DNA of 64,000 nt, from positions 124,001 through 188,000 of the forward strand of contig NZ_BCVZ01000003.1 in the NCBI RefSeq assembly GCF_001592005.1, read 5' to 3'. A program made the translations under genes and the position numbers. A model generated the notes under the pieces. That model saw only the letters and a program-made list of their open reading frames with translations, had not been told where the DNA came from and searched no databases. Position 1 is the first letter of the stretch, and each line of letters starts with the position of its first letter. This DNA is from Bacillus sonorensis NBRC 101234 = KCTC 13918 (lineage in GTDB: Bacteria > Bacillota > Bacilli > Bacillales > Bacillaceae). Shown here piece after piece: positions 26,594-35,216 of this stretch.

Positions 26594-26628
26594 AAAACAG
26601 AGGATCCCGCTTAGATCCTCTGTTTTTT
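26594..26628 (-). terminator. Bidirectional terminator between ric and qNOR
   Basis: AAAACAGAGGATC/GATCCTCTGTTTTTT, a 13-bp stem, ending one base before the qNOR stop codon. Confidence 0.85.
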
Positions 26629-26629
26629 A

Positions 26630-28984
26630 TCAATCTTCTGATGCTATATCTTTCACAGGCAATTCCTCTCCGTCTTGATGCGTCGGTTTACGCAAATGAA
26701 ACAGCGATTTGACGGTGAAGTATGCAAGCAGCACGATGCTGATTAAAAAGATCGTATCCGGAATCGAGCGGAGCGTCAGCAATGTTTGTACAACATCCTG
26801 CTGTAGAAACTCGGGCGCTCTTGAGCTCCAATAGCCGTCTTCAAACGCCTTTTTCAATTGGATGAAACCGATCGGCAGAAGGCTCATAAAGACCATTCCG
26901 AACAACCCGATATTCAGCCCCCAGCAGGCGATTTTCAACAGTTTATCATTCCAAAACTGCGGTTTTACGATATTGCGCAATGAGTACAGCCATACGACAA
27001 TGGCGAACATTCCGTAGACTCCCATCATCGCACCATGGCCATGGGCCGGCGTCAAAAATTGGCCGTGCTCGAAGTAGCTGACGGCAGGCAAATTAATTAA
27101 AAAGCCTAATACTCCGGCGCCGACGAGATTCCAAATCGCCGTAGAAATTAAAAACCAGAATGTTGCTTTATACGGAAAATCGTTTCCGCCGTCACGCATC
27201 ATCTTGTACTGCTCATACGCTTCAAGCACAAGCAGTGTCAAAGGGATGACCTCCAAGCATGAGAAAACCGAGCCAAGCCCGATCCAAACTTCTGAAGATC
27301 CGTTGTAATAGTAATGATGGCCGATTCCGATTACACCGCTTCCGAGCAGAAGCGTTAATTGGAAATAAAGCGATCTGACCGTCGACTTTTTCGTCACCAA
27401 ATTCATCTGCACCAATAAAAATCCGATGACGACGACGGCGAAGACTTCAAAAATTCCCTCCACCCATAAATGGATGATCCACCAGCGCCAGAAATCAGAC
27501 ATGGTGATGCTTGTCCCCGGGTTAAACAAAAACGCGGCTCCATAAAACAGCGGAATGGCGATCGATGAATAAAACAGAAGATGAATCAAACCGCCTTTAT
27601 CAGACTCTTTTTTCAGACCGCTTTTTATTCCCCTGAAGACGATAAACAGCCAAATCAGCATGCCGAGGGCAAGGATGATCTGCCAAAAACGGCCGAGTTC
27701 GATGTATTCCATCCCCTGGTGGCCGAACAGGAACCAATTGTTTCCCAGATAACCTTTAGCACCGAGCCATTCGCCGACAACGCTCCCGCCGACGAGAAAG
27801 ATGAGCGCCCAGAAAAGAATATCCACCAGCAGGCCTTGCTTTTTCGGCTCCCGTCCCCCGACAAGCGGGGCTACAAAGATTCCCATGCCAAGCCATGCTG
27901 TCGCAATCCAGAAGATCGCCAGCTGCAGATGGTACCCCTTAGAAATGCTAAAAGGAAGCACCTCTCTGATCCAATCGATGCCAAAAAAGCTGTCAGGCTC
28001 CACATAGTAATGGGCAAGCAATGCACCGAGCATCGCCTGAATGAAAAACAAGAGCGAGACGACGGCGAAATATTTTCCCGTTTTCACTTGTGATGCCGTC
28101 AGCGGCTGGTTTTCCAAACGAAAAACAGGAAATTCTCCTTCTTTGTAAGCTTCCTTCATCCCAAGCTTATAGCGGTAAAACAAAAATAGAATAATACCGA
28201 CAAATAAAATGAGGATGGTGACGCTGGCTCCGCTCCACCAAACCGCGGAAAATGACATCGTATTGCCGGCCTCTTCATCATAAGGCCAGTTGTTCGTATA
28301 GGTAATATCATCATTTGGTCTTAATGTGCTGGCCAGCCACGCCGTCCAAAACATAAAATCAGAGACCTGTGTAATCTGGTCCTCATTCGCGACCCATGCC
28401 CTGTCATGATCAGGCATGTGACGTTCCTGAATCAATCCGGGTTCAATCCCCCAGCCGTCTCCATTTGTGAACACGTCGCGGTAGTGTGAGCGCACTTTAT
28501 TCAAGCCATATACTTGCGCTTGTGTAAGCTCCAATGTTTTCGAATCTGAGTCATAGCGGTTTTTGCGCATTTCCCGAATGACCCTGTCCCGAACTACCGA
28601 CTTTTCTTCGTCAGAAAGCTTGTTGAAGCTTTTGCCGTAATCATTGACCGCCTTGAAATTTTGCATTCCTTCTGTATAGATTTTCAAGGCTTCTGCTGTA
28701 TAGTCCGGCCCCATATATGAACCGTGCCCCAATATTGTTCCGTAATCCATCAGCGCATATTTTTGAAATACCGCCTGTCCTCCGCTGATTGACGCTTCTG
28801 TCATCAGTACTTCGCCTTTTGGATTGGTCACTTCAAGCGGTCTTGGGGCAAGTCCCTTGAAAATCCAATAGCCTCCCAATAAAAGCACCGAAAAGCTGAC
28901 GATTAACGTAAAGACAAGAATCGATTTCAAAAAGCCGTTCTTTGCCGTTTTCTTCACCGGTGCGGACTCTCTTTGCACTTCCAT
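26630..28984 (-). CDS. norB: Quinol-dependent nitric oxide reductase (qNOR)
   Basis: A 784-residue membrane enzyme. One N-terminal helix and a large extracytoplasmic domain (about 40-230) are followed by about 13 helices of the heme-copper oxidase fold. WWIIHLWVEGIFEVFAVVVI and PAHGHGAMMGVYGMFAI carry conserved His/Glu ligands of the heme b-FeB centre. The fused N-terminal domain without CXXCH heme motifs marks the quinol type. It reduces 2 NO to N2O. ATG 28984 is preferred to TTG 28987 (AGGAGTGA). An FNR box lies 60 bp upstream. No nitrite reductase to NO is present in the window, so it probably detoxifies NO from nitrite. Confidence 0.95.
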   Translation of the reverse strand: MEVQRESAPVKKTAKNGFLKSILVFTLIVSFSVLLLGGYWIFKGLAPRPLEVTNPKGEVLMTEASISGGQAVFQKYALMDYGTILGHGSYMGPDYTAEALKIYTEGMQNFKAVNDYGKSFNKLSDEEKSVVRDRVIREMRKNRYDSDSKTLELTQAQVYGLNKVRSHYRDVFTNGDGWGIEPGLIQERHMPDHDRAWVANEDQITQVSDFMFWTAWLASTLRPNDDITYTNNWPYDEEAGNTMSFSAVWWSGASVTILILFVGIILFLFYRYKLGMKEAYKEGEFPVFRLENQPLTASQVKTGKYFAVVSLLFFIQAMLGALLAHYYVEPDSFFGIDWIREVLPFSISKGYHLQLAIFWIATAWLGMGIFVAPLVGGREPKKQGLLVDILFWALIFLVGGSVVGEWLGAKGYLGNNWFLFGHQGMEYIELGRFWQIILALGMLIWLFIVFRGIKSGLKKESDKGGLIHLLFYSSIAIPLFYGAAFLFNPGTSITMSDFWRWWIIHLWVEGIFEVFAVVVIGFLLVQMNLVTKKSTVRSLYFQLTLLLGSGVIGIGHHYYYNGSSEVWIGLGSVFSCLEVIPLTLLVLEAYEQYKMMRDGGNDFPYKATFWFLISTAIWNLVGAGVLGFLINLPAVSYFEHGQFLTPAHGHGAMMGVYGMFAIVVWLYSLRNIVKPQFWNDKLLKIACWGLNIGLFGMVFMSLLPIGFIQLKKAFEDGYWSSRAPEFLQQDVVQTLLTLRSIPDTIFLISIVLLAYFTVKSLFHLRKPTHQDGEELPVKDIASED

Positions 28985-29043
28985 CAAGGTTCACTCCTTT
29001 CCTATTTGCATGTCCTAAGATACTGGAAATGCAGCGGTCCGGA

Positions 29044-29059
29044 TGTGAACCAGATCACT
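29044..29059 (-). promoter_or_regulatory. FNR box of the NO reductase gene
   Basis: On the minus strand AGTGATCTGGTTCACA, nine of ten consensus positions. A -10 candidate, TATCTT, lies about 30 bp downstream, as for a class II site. Confidence 0.8.
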
Positions 29060-29091
29060 GAATTTATGGCAAATTCGTGAATTCAGGGTAA

Positions 29092-29130
29092 AAAAATCAG
29101 GCTTCCATCGGATCATGGAAAGCCTGATCA
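29092..29130 (-). terminator. Intrinsic terminator of the Crp/Fnr-family gene
   Basis: GATCAGGCTTTCCAT/ATGGAAGCCTGATT on the minus strand, followed by TTTTTT. It ends upstream of the qNOR promoter. Confidence 0.85.
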
Positions 29131-29132
29131 GA

Positions 29133-29801
29133 TTAGCTGCTGCCGTTCAGCCACTCAGCATCGTAAATCAATATCCCGCTTCTGTCGGCGGAAAGCAGGT
29201 TTTTCTTTTTCATTTCATTTAACGTGCGATTAATCGTTTCCCGCGACGTACCCACCATATTCGCAAAGTCCTGGTTGGTAATCGGCAAATTGATATACAC
29301 CCCTTTCCCCTTTCGCACGCCGTGTTCAGCCGCCAGTTTCATTAAAGCATGCGTCAGGCGGTGCTGCACGTCTTTTGAAATAAACCCTTGGATCCGTTCC
29401 TGCAAATCAATGATTTTTTTGCCCATGATTTCCATGACCTTGATCGTCATTTGCGGATATTTCATGAGAAGATCGTCAAAATCGGCAATGCGGATGACGA
29501 TTAATTCCGTTTCCTGAACGGCTTCAGCCGTCGCCGGATATGGAGACCTGTCAAAAAAACCGACGTGCGGAAACATGTCGCCGCTTTGGAGAAGGGAGAT
29601 CACTTGTTCATTGCCGGCTTCATCGATCTTGTATGTTTTCACAAGACCTGATTTGATGAAGAATACGGCTTCCCGTTCTTCCCCTTCCATAAACACGAAC
29701 ATTCTCGGCTGATAGGTGCGTTTCATTGCAATCCGCTCAATCTGTTTGAATTCTTCTTCATTTAAACCGCTGAAAATCAGAAATTGTTTCAAAAATTCCA
29801 T
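29133..29801 (-). CDS. Crp/Fnr-family regulator without Fe-S cysteines
   Basis: A 222-residue regulator. The effector domain includes FVFMEGEEREAVFFIKSGLV KTY and SLLQSGDMFPHVGFFD. The helix-turn-helix is ITNQDFANMVGTSRETINRT LNEM. No cysteine cluster is present at either end, so it is not an oxygen sensor of the Fnr type. Heme- or NO-responsive (Dnr/NnrR-like) or ArcR-like regulation are possibilities raised by its position between qNOR and narK. The second Met (29801) fits GAGGTG better than 29804. It is separately terminated, so monocistronic. Confidence 0.8.
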   Translation of the reverse strand: MEFLKQFLIFSGLNEEEFKQIERIAMKRTYQPRMFVFMEGEEREAVFFIKSGLVKTYKIDEAGNEQVISLLQSGDMFPHVGFFDRSPYPATAEAVQETELIVIRIADFDDLLMKYPQMTIKVMEIMGKKIIDLQERIQGFISKDVQHRLTHALMKLAAEHGVRKGKGVYINLPITNQDFANMVGTSRETINRTLNEMKKKNLLSADRSGILIYDAEWLNGSS

Positions 29802-29862
29802 CATAACACCTCAGGTCCTTCAAGCATTTTGCATAAAGGTGATTGTGTTCAACCCCCTTATG

Positions 29863-30102
29863 TTAGAGACGCTTTTCAAGCGCAAAAAGCTCCTCCTCAA
29901 TCGCCGAGGCTTTCTCTTCCACCACCCGGCGGCTGTCTTTTAAAGCCTGATTGTAAAAGTAGGGACCAAGCTTTTCTTTCACAAATTCAAACGTCTGGAT
30001 CGCCGCAATATCCCCGATCTCTTCCCCTCTTTCCTCAAGATAAAAGCGCTTGATCTCATTCATAATGGCTTGTTTTTCTTCTGCCGTCAGCTGCAAAAAC
30101 AT
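29863..30102 (-). CDS. DUF2164 family protein
   Basis: 79 residues, soluble and helical. MFLQLTAEEKQAIMNEIKRF YLEERGEEIGDIAA is the typical DUF2164 start, followed by FEFVKEKLGPYFYNQALKD. Function unknown. AAAAGGAG precedes the start. It is 60 bp upstream of the Crp/Fnr-family gene on the same strand, and the two may share a transcript. Confidence 0.75.
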   Translation of the reverse strand: MFLQLTAEEKQAIMNEIKRFYLEERGEEIGDIAAIQTFEFVKEKLGPYFYNQALKDSRRVVEEKASAIEEELFALEKRL

Positions 30103-30213
30103 GTATCAGAAACTCCTTTTTATTTTCATCATAAACGAAAAACAACAAAAATGATCGGTATTTATATGATGATTTAACAATTTATTCACAAATAAACATG
30201 AAGCGGTATTCCG

Positions 30214-30229
30214 TGTGACGTATTTCACA
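30214..30229 (+). promoter_or_regulatory. FNR box of narK
   Basis: TGTGACGTATTTCACA, a perfect match to TGTGA-N6-TCACA. The -10 TAAGAT at 30252-30257 places the box near -41. Confidence 0.9.
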
Positions 30230-30299
30230 ATGTCTTTGAATGACTTTTTGTAAGATGAATTTGCTGATTCATTTTCCCTTCGAAAGGAGTAAAGCCGTA

Positions 30300-31484
30300 A
30301 TGGTAAATCGTCAAAAATTACAATTGCCGCTGCAATCACTCAGTTTGGTGGCAGGATTTATGGTTTGGGTTTTAATCTCATCATTAATGCCTCATATTAA
30401 ACAGGATATTCCCCTGACCGACGGCGAAACATCTCTGGTTACTGCCATCCCGGTCATACTTGGATCTCTGCTCCGGATTCCGCTTGGATATTACACAAAC
30501 AAATTTGGGGCGAGAATCACTTTTATGATTAGTTTTTTGCTGCTTCTGTTCCCGATATTTTGGATCAGCGCGGCTGATTCATTATCCGATTTAATCATCG
30601 GCGGGTTTTTTCTCGGAATCGGAGGAGCGGTGTTCTCCATTGGGGTCACATCATTGCCGAAGTATTATCCTAAAGAAAAGCACGGTTTTGTAAATGGAGT
30701 CTATGGAGCCGGAAACGTCGGTACGGCGATTACCACTTTTGCCGCTCCTGTTGTAGCCAAAGCAGCCGGCTGGGAAAATACGGTGCGGATGTTTATCGTC
30801 TTAGTGGCCGTATTCGCCTTGCTGAACTTTTTGTTTGGCGATCGGAAAGAGCCGAAAGTCACAGTATCCGTCTCAGAACAAATCAAAGCAGTCTATCGCA
30901 ATCAGACATTGTGGTTTTTAAGTTTATTCTACTTTATCACATTTGGCTCTTTCGTTGCGTTTACGATCTATCTGCCGAACTTTCTTGTCAACAACTTCGG
31001 ACTGGATCCCGTTGATTCAGGGCTCAGGACCGCAGGATTTATCGCAGTTGCGACGTTTCTCAGACCTGTCGGCGGCTGGCTGGCGGATAAGTTCAATGCG
31101 CTGAAGCTTTTAATGTATGTTTTTGCAGGCTGCACGTTGTCAGGAATTTTATTGGCCTTTTCACCGAGCCTCGGATTGTATGGATTCGGCGTTCTGACGG
31201 TTGCCGTATGCGCGGGAATCGGAAATGGCGTCATCTTCAAATTAGTGCCGTTTTATTTTTCAAAACAGGCCGGGATTGTCAATGGCATCGTCTCAGCAAT
31301 GGGCGGCTTAGGTGGATTCTTCCCGCCTCTCATCTTATCAAGCGTCTTTCAGGCGACCGGCCATTATGCAATCGGATTTATGGCTCTTTCGGAAGCGGCC
31401 CTTGCCAGCTTTGTCATCGTCGCATGGATGTATTTTCAGGAAGTCGGCAAAACATCAACGGGAACAAAAACGCGGGATTTATAA
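30300..31484 (+). CDS. narK: Nitrate/nitrite transporter NarK
   Basis: A 394-residue MFS protein with 12 helices. GFMVWVLISSLMPHIKQDI and LGSLLRIPLGYYTNKFGARI match the nitrate/nitrite porter family. The nitrate signatures GVYGAGNVGTAITTFAAPVV and GIGNGVIFKLVPFYF are present. It imports nitrate and exports nitrite for NarGHI. ATG 30300 (GAAAGGAG) is chosen, as the preceding 20 codons contain the promoter. It lies under a perfect FNR box and is separated from fnr by a terminator, as in B. subtilis, where read-through also feeds fnr. Confidence 0.95.
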   Translation: MVNRQKLQLPLQSLSLVAGFMVWVLISSLMPHIKQDIPLTDGETSLVTAIPVILGSLLRIPLGYYTNKFGARITFMISFLLLLFPIFWISAADSLSDLIIGGFFLGIGGAVFSIGVTSLPKYYPKEKHGFVNGVYGAGNVGTAITTFAAPVVAKAAGWENTVRMFIVLVAVFALLNFLFGDRKEPKVTVSVSEQIKAVYRNQTLWFLSLFYFITFGSFVAFTIYLPNFLVNNFGLDPVDSGLRTAGFIAVATFLRPVGGWLADKFNALKLLMYVFAGCTLSGILLAFSPSLGLYGFGVLTVAVCAGIGNGVIFKLVPFYFSKQAGIVNGIVSAMGGLGGFFPPLILSSVFQATGHYAIGFMALSEAALASFVIVAWMYFQEVGKTSTGTKTRDL

Positions 31485-31510
31485 ACCTTTCGCATCCCGC
31501 ATCATTCCAA

Positions 31511-31541
31511 AGACCTGAGGCTAATGTGCTCAGGTCTTTTT
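31511..31541 (+). terminator. Intrinsic terminator between narK and fnr
   Basis: AGACCTGAG/CTCAGGTCT, 9-nt loop, then TTTTTC. Confidence 0.85.
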
Positions 31542-31656
31542 CTGGGACATTCTTCATAAGTTCACAAGATTGTTATTTTTATAAGATGATTCAGGTTTAT
31601 TTAACGATACAATAGAACTGCTTAATATGACTTTCTCTAAAAGGGGTGACGCTCCC

Positions 31657-32370
31657 ATGAATGTGTCTGTTCGAAAATCTGATACAGATCTGATCTCTGC
31701 TGATCTGCATTACTTATTGGAATCGATCAGCACCAAAAGAAAAATCCGACAAAATACTTATCTTTTTCAAGAAGGTATGGATGCAGAAGAACTATATCTC
31801 ATTCAGTCAGGGCTCGTCCAAATTGGCAAATTGACGTCTGACGGAAAAGAACTGACGCTTAGAATGTGCAAAAAAAATGATATTGTCGGAGAACTGACGC
31901 TTTTTACCGATGAAGCGAAATATATGCTGAGCGCGAAAATCCTCTCGGATGGCGAAGTATTGGTTATCAATAAAGAAAAACTTGAAAAAGAACTGATTCA
32001 AAACGGCGCTTTAACGTTTGAATTTATGAAATGGATGAGCACTCATTTGCGAAAAATCCAATCGAAAATTCGCGATCTCCTTCTGAATGGCAAAAAGGGA
32101 GCACTCTACTCTACGCTGATCAGGCTCGCCAACAGCTACGGCATTACACGAAGCGACGGCATTCTCATTAACATCGTGCTGACGAACCAGGATCTGGCGA
32201 AATTCTGTGCGGCTGCCAGAGAAAGCGTAAACCGCATGCTGAGCGACCTTCGGAAACTCGGCGTGATTTCGATTGAGGAATCGGGAAAAATCGTCGTTCA
32301 CAACCTAAGCTATTTAAAACGTGAAATCGACTGCGAAAATTGCCCGCTTGAAATATGCAACATCGATTAA
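31657..32370 (+). CDS. fnr: Fnr, anaerobic Fe-S transcription regulator
   Basis: A 237-residue Crp-family regulator of the Bacillus type, in which the Fe-S cysteines are C-terminal: Cys226, Cys229 and Cys234 in DCENCPLEICNID. The cyclic-nucleotide-like sensor domain (YLFQEGMDAEELYLIQSGLV) is followed by a HTH containing TNQDLAKFCAAARESVNRML. The holo form binds TGTGA-N6-TCACA and activates nitrate respiration genes when oxygen is low. ATG 31657 (GGGGTGA) is chosen over 31627. Seven matching boxes occur within 11 kb. The short gap upstream lacks a clear FNR box of its own. Confidence 0.96.
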   Translation: MNVSVRKSDTDLISADLHYLLESISTKRKIRQNTYLFQEGMDAEELYLIQSGLVQIGKLTSDGKELTLRMCKKNDIVGELTLFTDEAKYMLSAKILSDGEVLVINKEKLEKELIQNGALTFEFMKWMSTHLRKIQSKIRDLLLNGKKGALYSTLIRLANSYGITRSDGILINIVLTNQDLAKFCAAARESVNRMLSDLRKLGVISIEESGKIVVHNLSYLKREIDCENCPLEICNID

Positions 32371-32541
32371 TACAGGAACAAACGGGGCTGCGGGCAAAAC
32401 GGCTCCCCTTTTACGCAGAAACGCCGTCTTGGCCTGGAAGCGCGAATATGCTGACAGGATCACGGCGGCGGCGTTCAGTCTGTGACGCCGTCTCAAACAG
32501 ACGGTTTGCCGCCGAAAATGCAAGCGTTTTCCACGATGCCG

Positions 32542-32572
32542 AAACAAGGACAATGAGATGTCCTTGTTTTTA
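32542..32572. terminator. Convergent terminator between fnr and ywiC
   Basis: AAACAAGGACA/TGTCCTTGTTT with a 6-nt loop. T-runs on both strands; it ends one base before the ywiC stop. Confidence 0.8.
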
Positions 32573-32573
32573 T

Positions 32574-33296
32574 TTATATATTCAGCAAAAAGACGCCCAT
32601 CGCAAGCATGAAACAACATGCATTAAGCAATTCAAAGATTCCTATTTTTTTGACCGGCAATTTTCTCCCGTATAACAGCCATGCCCTCAAGCTGCTCGGA
32701 ATAAAACCGATGATCGCCCATCCGGCCCCAAATGCCAAAGATAAAAACGGCAGGATGAGATGATAGCTCCATGAGTAATATTGAAACCGTTTGTTTTTCT
32801 TTTCGCGGATCATAGACTTTACATAAAATGCACTGCCGACAAAAAACAAAATCGATTGGATAAAAATGAACCATCCCCAGCCGTCCAGCCGCCCATCGCC
32901 GGCCCAATAGGCCGCAAGCCCGCCTGCGGCAAAAACGATGATCGCCGCAATATCATTGATGAGCGCTCTGTCGTTGTTCTCTTTCGCATAATACAGATTG
33001 ACGAGAAAAAGCGGAACGAGGGACAACCCGAGCCAAACGAGCGCAGGTAGCGTCCAGACCGCGGCGAGCAGGAACAGGACGGCAGGAACGCTGTAGATCA
33101 GCGCCCACTTTTGATAAAAAGCGGTCTTTTTCTTTTTGACCATCATTGTGAGAGGAAAAGCCACCAGGTATAGAAAAAACCATCCGATAAACAGCGGAAT
33201 ATGCCGCACATGAGCACCTCCGCCGATCATACCGAGGAAAAAAGGAATCACAAGCATCGCCCAGGCGCCATGCTGTTTCGGTATCAACACTTTCAT
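32574..33296 (-). CDS. ywiC: YwiC-like polytopic membrane protein
   Basis: A 240-residue, roughly eight-helix membrane protein starting MKVLIPKQHGAWAMLVIPFF LG, the conserved KQHGAWA motif of the YwiC-like family. NDRALINDIAAIIVFAAGGL is a further conserved part. The start is ATG 33296 (GGGAGGAG). Function unknown; the family resembles UbiA-type prenyltransferases in layout but I do not see both DxxxD motifs clearly. It keeps the same place beside fnr and arfM as in B. subtilis. Confidence 0.85.
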   Translation of the reverse strand: MKVLIPKQHGAWAMLVIPFFLGMIGGGAHVRHIPLFIGWFFLYLVAFPLTMMVKKKKTAFYQKWALIYSVPAVLFLLAAVWTLPALVWLGLSLVPLFLVNLYYAKENNDRALINDIAAIIVFAAGGLAAYWAGDGRLDGWGWFIFIQSILFFVGSAFYVKSMIREKKNKRFQYYSWSYHLILPFLSLAFGAGWAIIGFIPSSLRAWLLYGRKLPVKKIGIFELLNACCFMLAMGVFLLNI

Positions 33297-33371
33297 AAAA
33301 AACACTCCTCCCTTCTACTCTATTATAAAAACTTCATGTCCAGCAGTGAGTGACATTTTTCATATCCCGAG

Positions 33372-33387
33372 TGTGAACTTTATCACT
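33372..33387 (+). promoter_or_regulatory. FNR box of arfM
   Basis: TGTGAACTTTATCACT, nine of ten consensus positions. The -10 TATACT at 33409-33414 places the box near -41. Confidence 0.85.
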
Positions 33388-33444
33388 GCCTTTTTCTGCC
33401 TTTCCTTCTATACTGTAGCTACATGCATAGAAGGAGGACATTCA

Positions 33445-33912
33445 ATGGACCGGTTTGACTACTTGATATTTCTGAAAAATCTTCCTATGTTTTTAGGGGT
33501 GCCCCTCCCCATCATTAAAAGGCTGCTGAAAAACGGAAAAGTGATTGATATCGCATCGTCCCGCCACACCCGATCGTTTCTGCATTCACAATCCGTTTAT
33601 TTTGTTTTGAAAGGGGAAGTGCTCTTTGCGGACAAAAGGCTCCCTGAGGATTCCCGCATCATCGCCGAATGGGAGAAAGGCGATGTGTTTCCCATAGATC
33701 AAAAGGGAGAGCCTTTTTTATCTCCGTTTATTTCTGTCAAAACTGCCGCTGATACCACTGTACTAGAAATTCCTTTTACGATATTTAAAAAAATGATGAC
33801 TTATAACCAACAACTGCAAATGAACTTTCTCAAACTGCTCCAGCAAAATCTATTCTTTTCCTATCAATTATTTTTGCGTTATCTCCATTCCTCCCAGGAG
33901 AACGCCGAATGA
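33445..33912 (+). CDS. arfM: ArfM, anaerobic respiration and fermentation modulator
   Basis: A 155-residue protein resembling the sensor half of Crp/Fnr proteins (FLHSQSVYFVLKGEVLFADK, GDVFPIDQKGEPFLSPFI) with no helix-turn-helix after it. ATG 33445 follows AAGGAGG. B. subtilis ArfM, encoded at the same place between ywiC and narG, affects expression of anaerobic genes such as hmp and lctEP. The B. subtilis protein as I recall is about 30 residues longer. A partner or ligand is unknown. Its FNR box shows direct Fnr control. Confidence 0.85.
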   Translation: MDRFDYLIFLKNLPMFLGVPLPIIKRLLKNGKVIDIASSRHTRSFLHSQSVYFVLKGEVLFADKRLPEDSRIIAEWEKGDVFPIDQKGEPFLSPFISVKTAADTTVLEIPFTIFKKMMTYNQQLQMNFLKLLQQNLFFSYQLFLRYLHSSQENAE

Positions 33913-33945
33913 GAAGGGCTCCTCCCTTCTCTCCTCTTTTCAAAC

Positions 33946-33961
33946 TGTGATCTACTTAACA
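33946..33961 (+). promoter_or_regulatory. FNR-like box of the radical SAM gene
   Basis: TGTGATCTACTTAACA, nine of ten consensus positions (TAACA for TCACA). TACGAT at 33983-33988 is a plausible -10. Confidence 0.65.
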
Positions 33962-34021
33962 TTCTCATTTTCTTATTTCCGCTACGATGAATGCGAAGAG
34001 TAACGAAAGGACAGATGAAGC

Positions 34022-35134
34022 ATGATACAGTGTGATTTTCAGGAGGCTCCGTTTATTGTCATTTGGGAGCTGACCAGAGCCTGTGAGCTTAAATGTCTCC
34101 ACTGCCGGGCGTCTGCGCAAAACCGCCGTGACCCGCGGGAGCTCTCTCTTAAAGAAGGAAAAGCATTAATCGATGAAATCTATAACATGAACAACCCCAT
34201 TTTGGTGCTGACCGGCGGTGATCCGCTAATGAGGGAGGATGTCTTTGAGATCATTCAATACGCCGTCCGAAAAGGCGTCCGCATTTCCATGACACCGAGT
34301 GCAACGCCGAATGTGACGAAGGAAGCCATCCAAACTGCAAAAGATATCGGCTTATCCCGCTGGGCGTTCAGCCTGGATGGCCCGAACCGCGAAATTCATG
34401 ATCACTTCAGGGGAACAGACGGCTCCTTCGACCTGACGATGAATGCAATCCGGCATATCCATGAATTTCAATTGCCTTTGCAGATCAATACGGTGATCTC
34501 AACTTACAACATCGATTACCTTGATGAGATGGCACAGCTGGTTGAGCAATTAGATTGTGTTTTGTGGAGCGTGTTTTTTCTCGTCCCGACCGGACGGGCC
34601 AAACGGGAGGACATGATTTCAGCCCTTCAGCATGAAAAAGCGTTTCAATGGCTCAGCCGTTTGGCCAAACGGGCGCCTTTTGACATTAAAACGACGGCGG
34701 CCCAGCATTACCGCCGGGTCGTCATCCAGCAAAAAATGCGGGAAGCAAAAGATCCCCACCTTCAGATCCGCTATGAGGATGCATTGCAAAAAGGCAAAAT
34801 CGATGCGATCGGAGGGCTTGGCCGGGCCCCTAAAGGCGTTAATGACGGTAACGGCTTTTTGTTCATTTCCCATATCGGTGATGTGTATCCCAGCGGACTA
34901 TTGCCTGTTAAAGCAGGAAACATTCGCCAACAGCCGCTGTCAGACATTTACCGCGAGTCGCCGATTTTCAAAGAGCTGCGAAATCCTGACGGTTATAAAG
35001 GCAAATGCGGGGTCTGCGAATTCCGTCATGTTTGCGGAGGCTCGCGTTCACGCGCATACGCTTTGACAGGCGATTATTTAGAAAGCGATCCCAGCTGCAT
35101 CTACATTCCGAAGGCATTGCGCAAAAAAATGTGA
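34022..35134 (+). CDS. Radical SAM/SPASM protein of the NirJ/AhbD-like class
   Basis: A 370-residue radical SAM enzyme. The CX3CX2C cluster motif is Cys21, Cys25, Cys28 in TRACELKCLHCRASAQ. The GGDP motif (VLTGGDPLMREDVF) binds SAM. A C-terminal SPASM-like region, GKCGVCEFRHVCGGSRSRAY ending DPSC, would bind a second cluster. It resembles TIGR04053-type proteins and the heme-modifying NirJ/AhbC/AhbD group. No heme d1 nitrite reductase or precursor peptide gene is present here, so the substrate is unknown. It is preceded by an FNR-like box and followed by the FNR-controlled DUF1858-DUF438 pair. Confidence 0.8.
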   Translation: MIQCDFQEAPFIVIWELTRACELKCLHCRASAQNRRDPRELSLKEGKALIDEIYNMNNPILVLTGGDPLMREDVFEIIQYAVRKGVRISMTPSATPNVTKEAIQTAKDIGLSRWAFSLDGPNREIHDHFRGTDGSFDLTMNAIRHIHEFQLPLQINTVISTYNIDYLDEMAQLVEQLDCVLWSVFFLVPTGRAKREDMISALQHEKAFQWLSRLAKRAPFDIKTTAAQHYRRVVIQQKMREAKDPHLQIRYEDALQKGKIDAIGGLGRAPKGVNDGNGFLFISHIGDVYPSGLLPVKAGNIRQQPLSDIYRESPIFKELRNPDGYKGKCGVCEFRHVCGGSRSRAYALTGDYLESDPSCIYIPKALRKKM

Positions 35135-35145
35135 TCTGGATCACA
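35130..35145 (+). promoter_or_regulatory. FNR box of the DUF1858-DUF438 operon
   Basis: TGTGATCTGGATCACA, a perfect palindromic match, overlapping the last codons of the radical SAM gene. The -10 TATTAT at 35164-35169 fits a site near -40. Confidence 0.9.
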
Positions 35146-35216
35146 AAAGTATCTTCCTGCTTGTATTATGATCGATTCTGAGAATGATCATCAATTTCAA
35201 AAGGATGTGATCCTTT

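Noticed and set aside
27581..28093. Plus-strand ORF of 170 codons inside the NO reductase gene
   Set aside because: Shadow of the opposite-strand gene; no ribosome binding site.
29820..29862. FNR box for the second Crp/Fnr-family gene
   Set aside because: Only partial matches (TTGAACACAATCACC); no paired TGTGA/TCACA half-sites at the right spacing.
34022..35134. Radical SAM gene as a peptide-maturation (RiPP) enzyme
   Set aside because: No small precursor ORF with start signals was found on either side, and no transporter or peptidase gene accompanies it.
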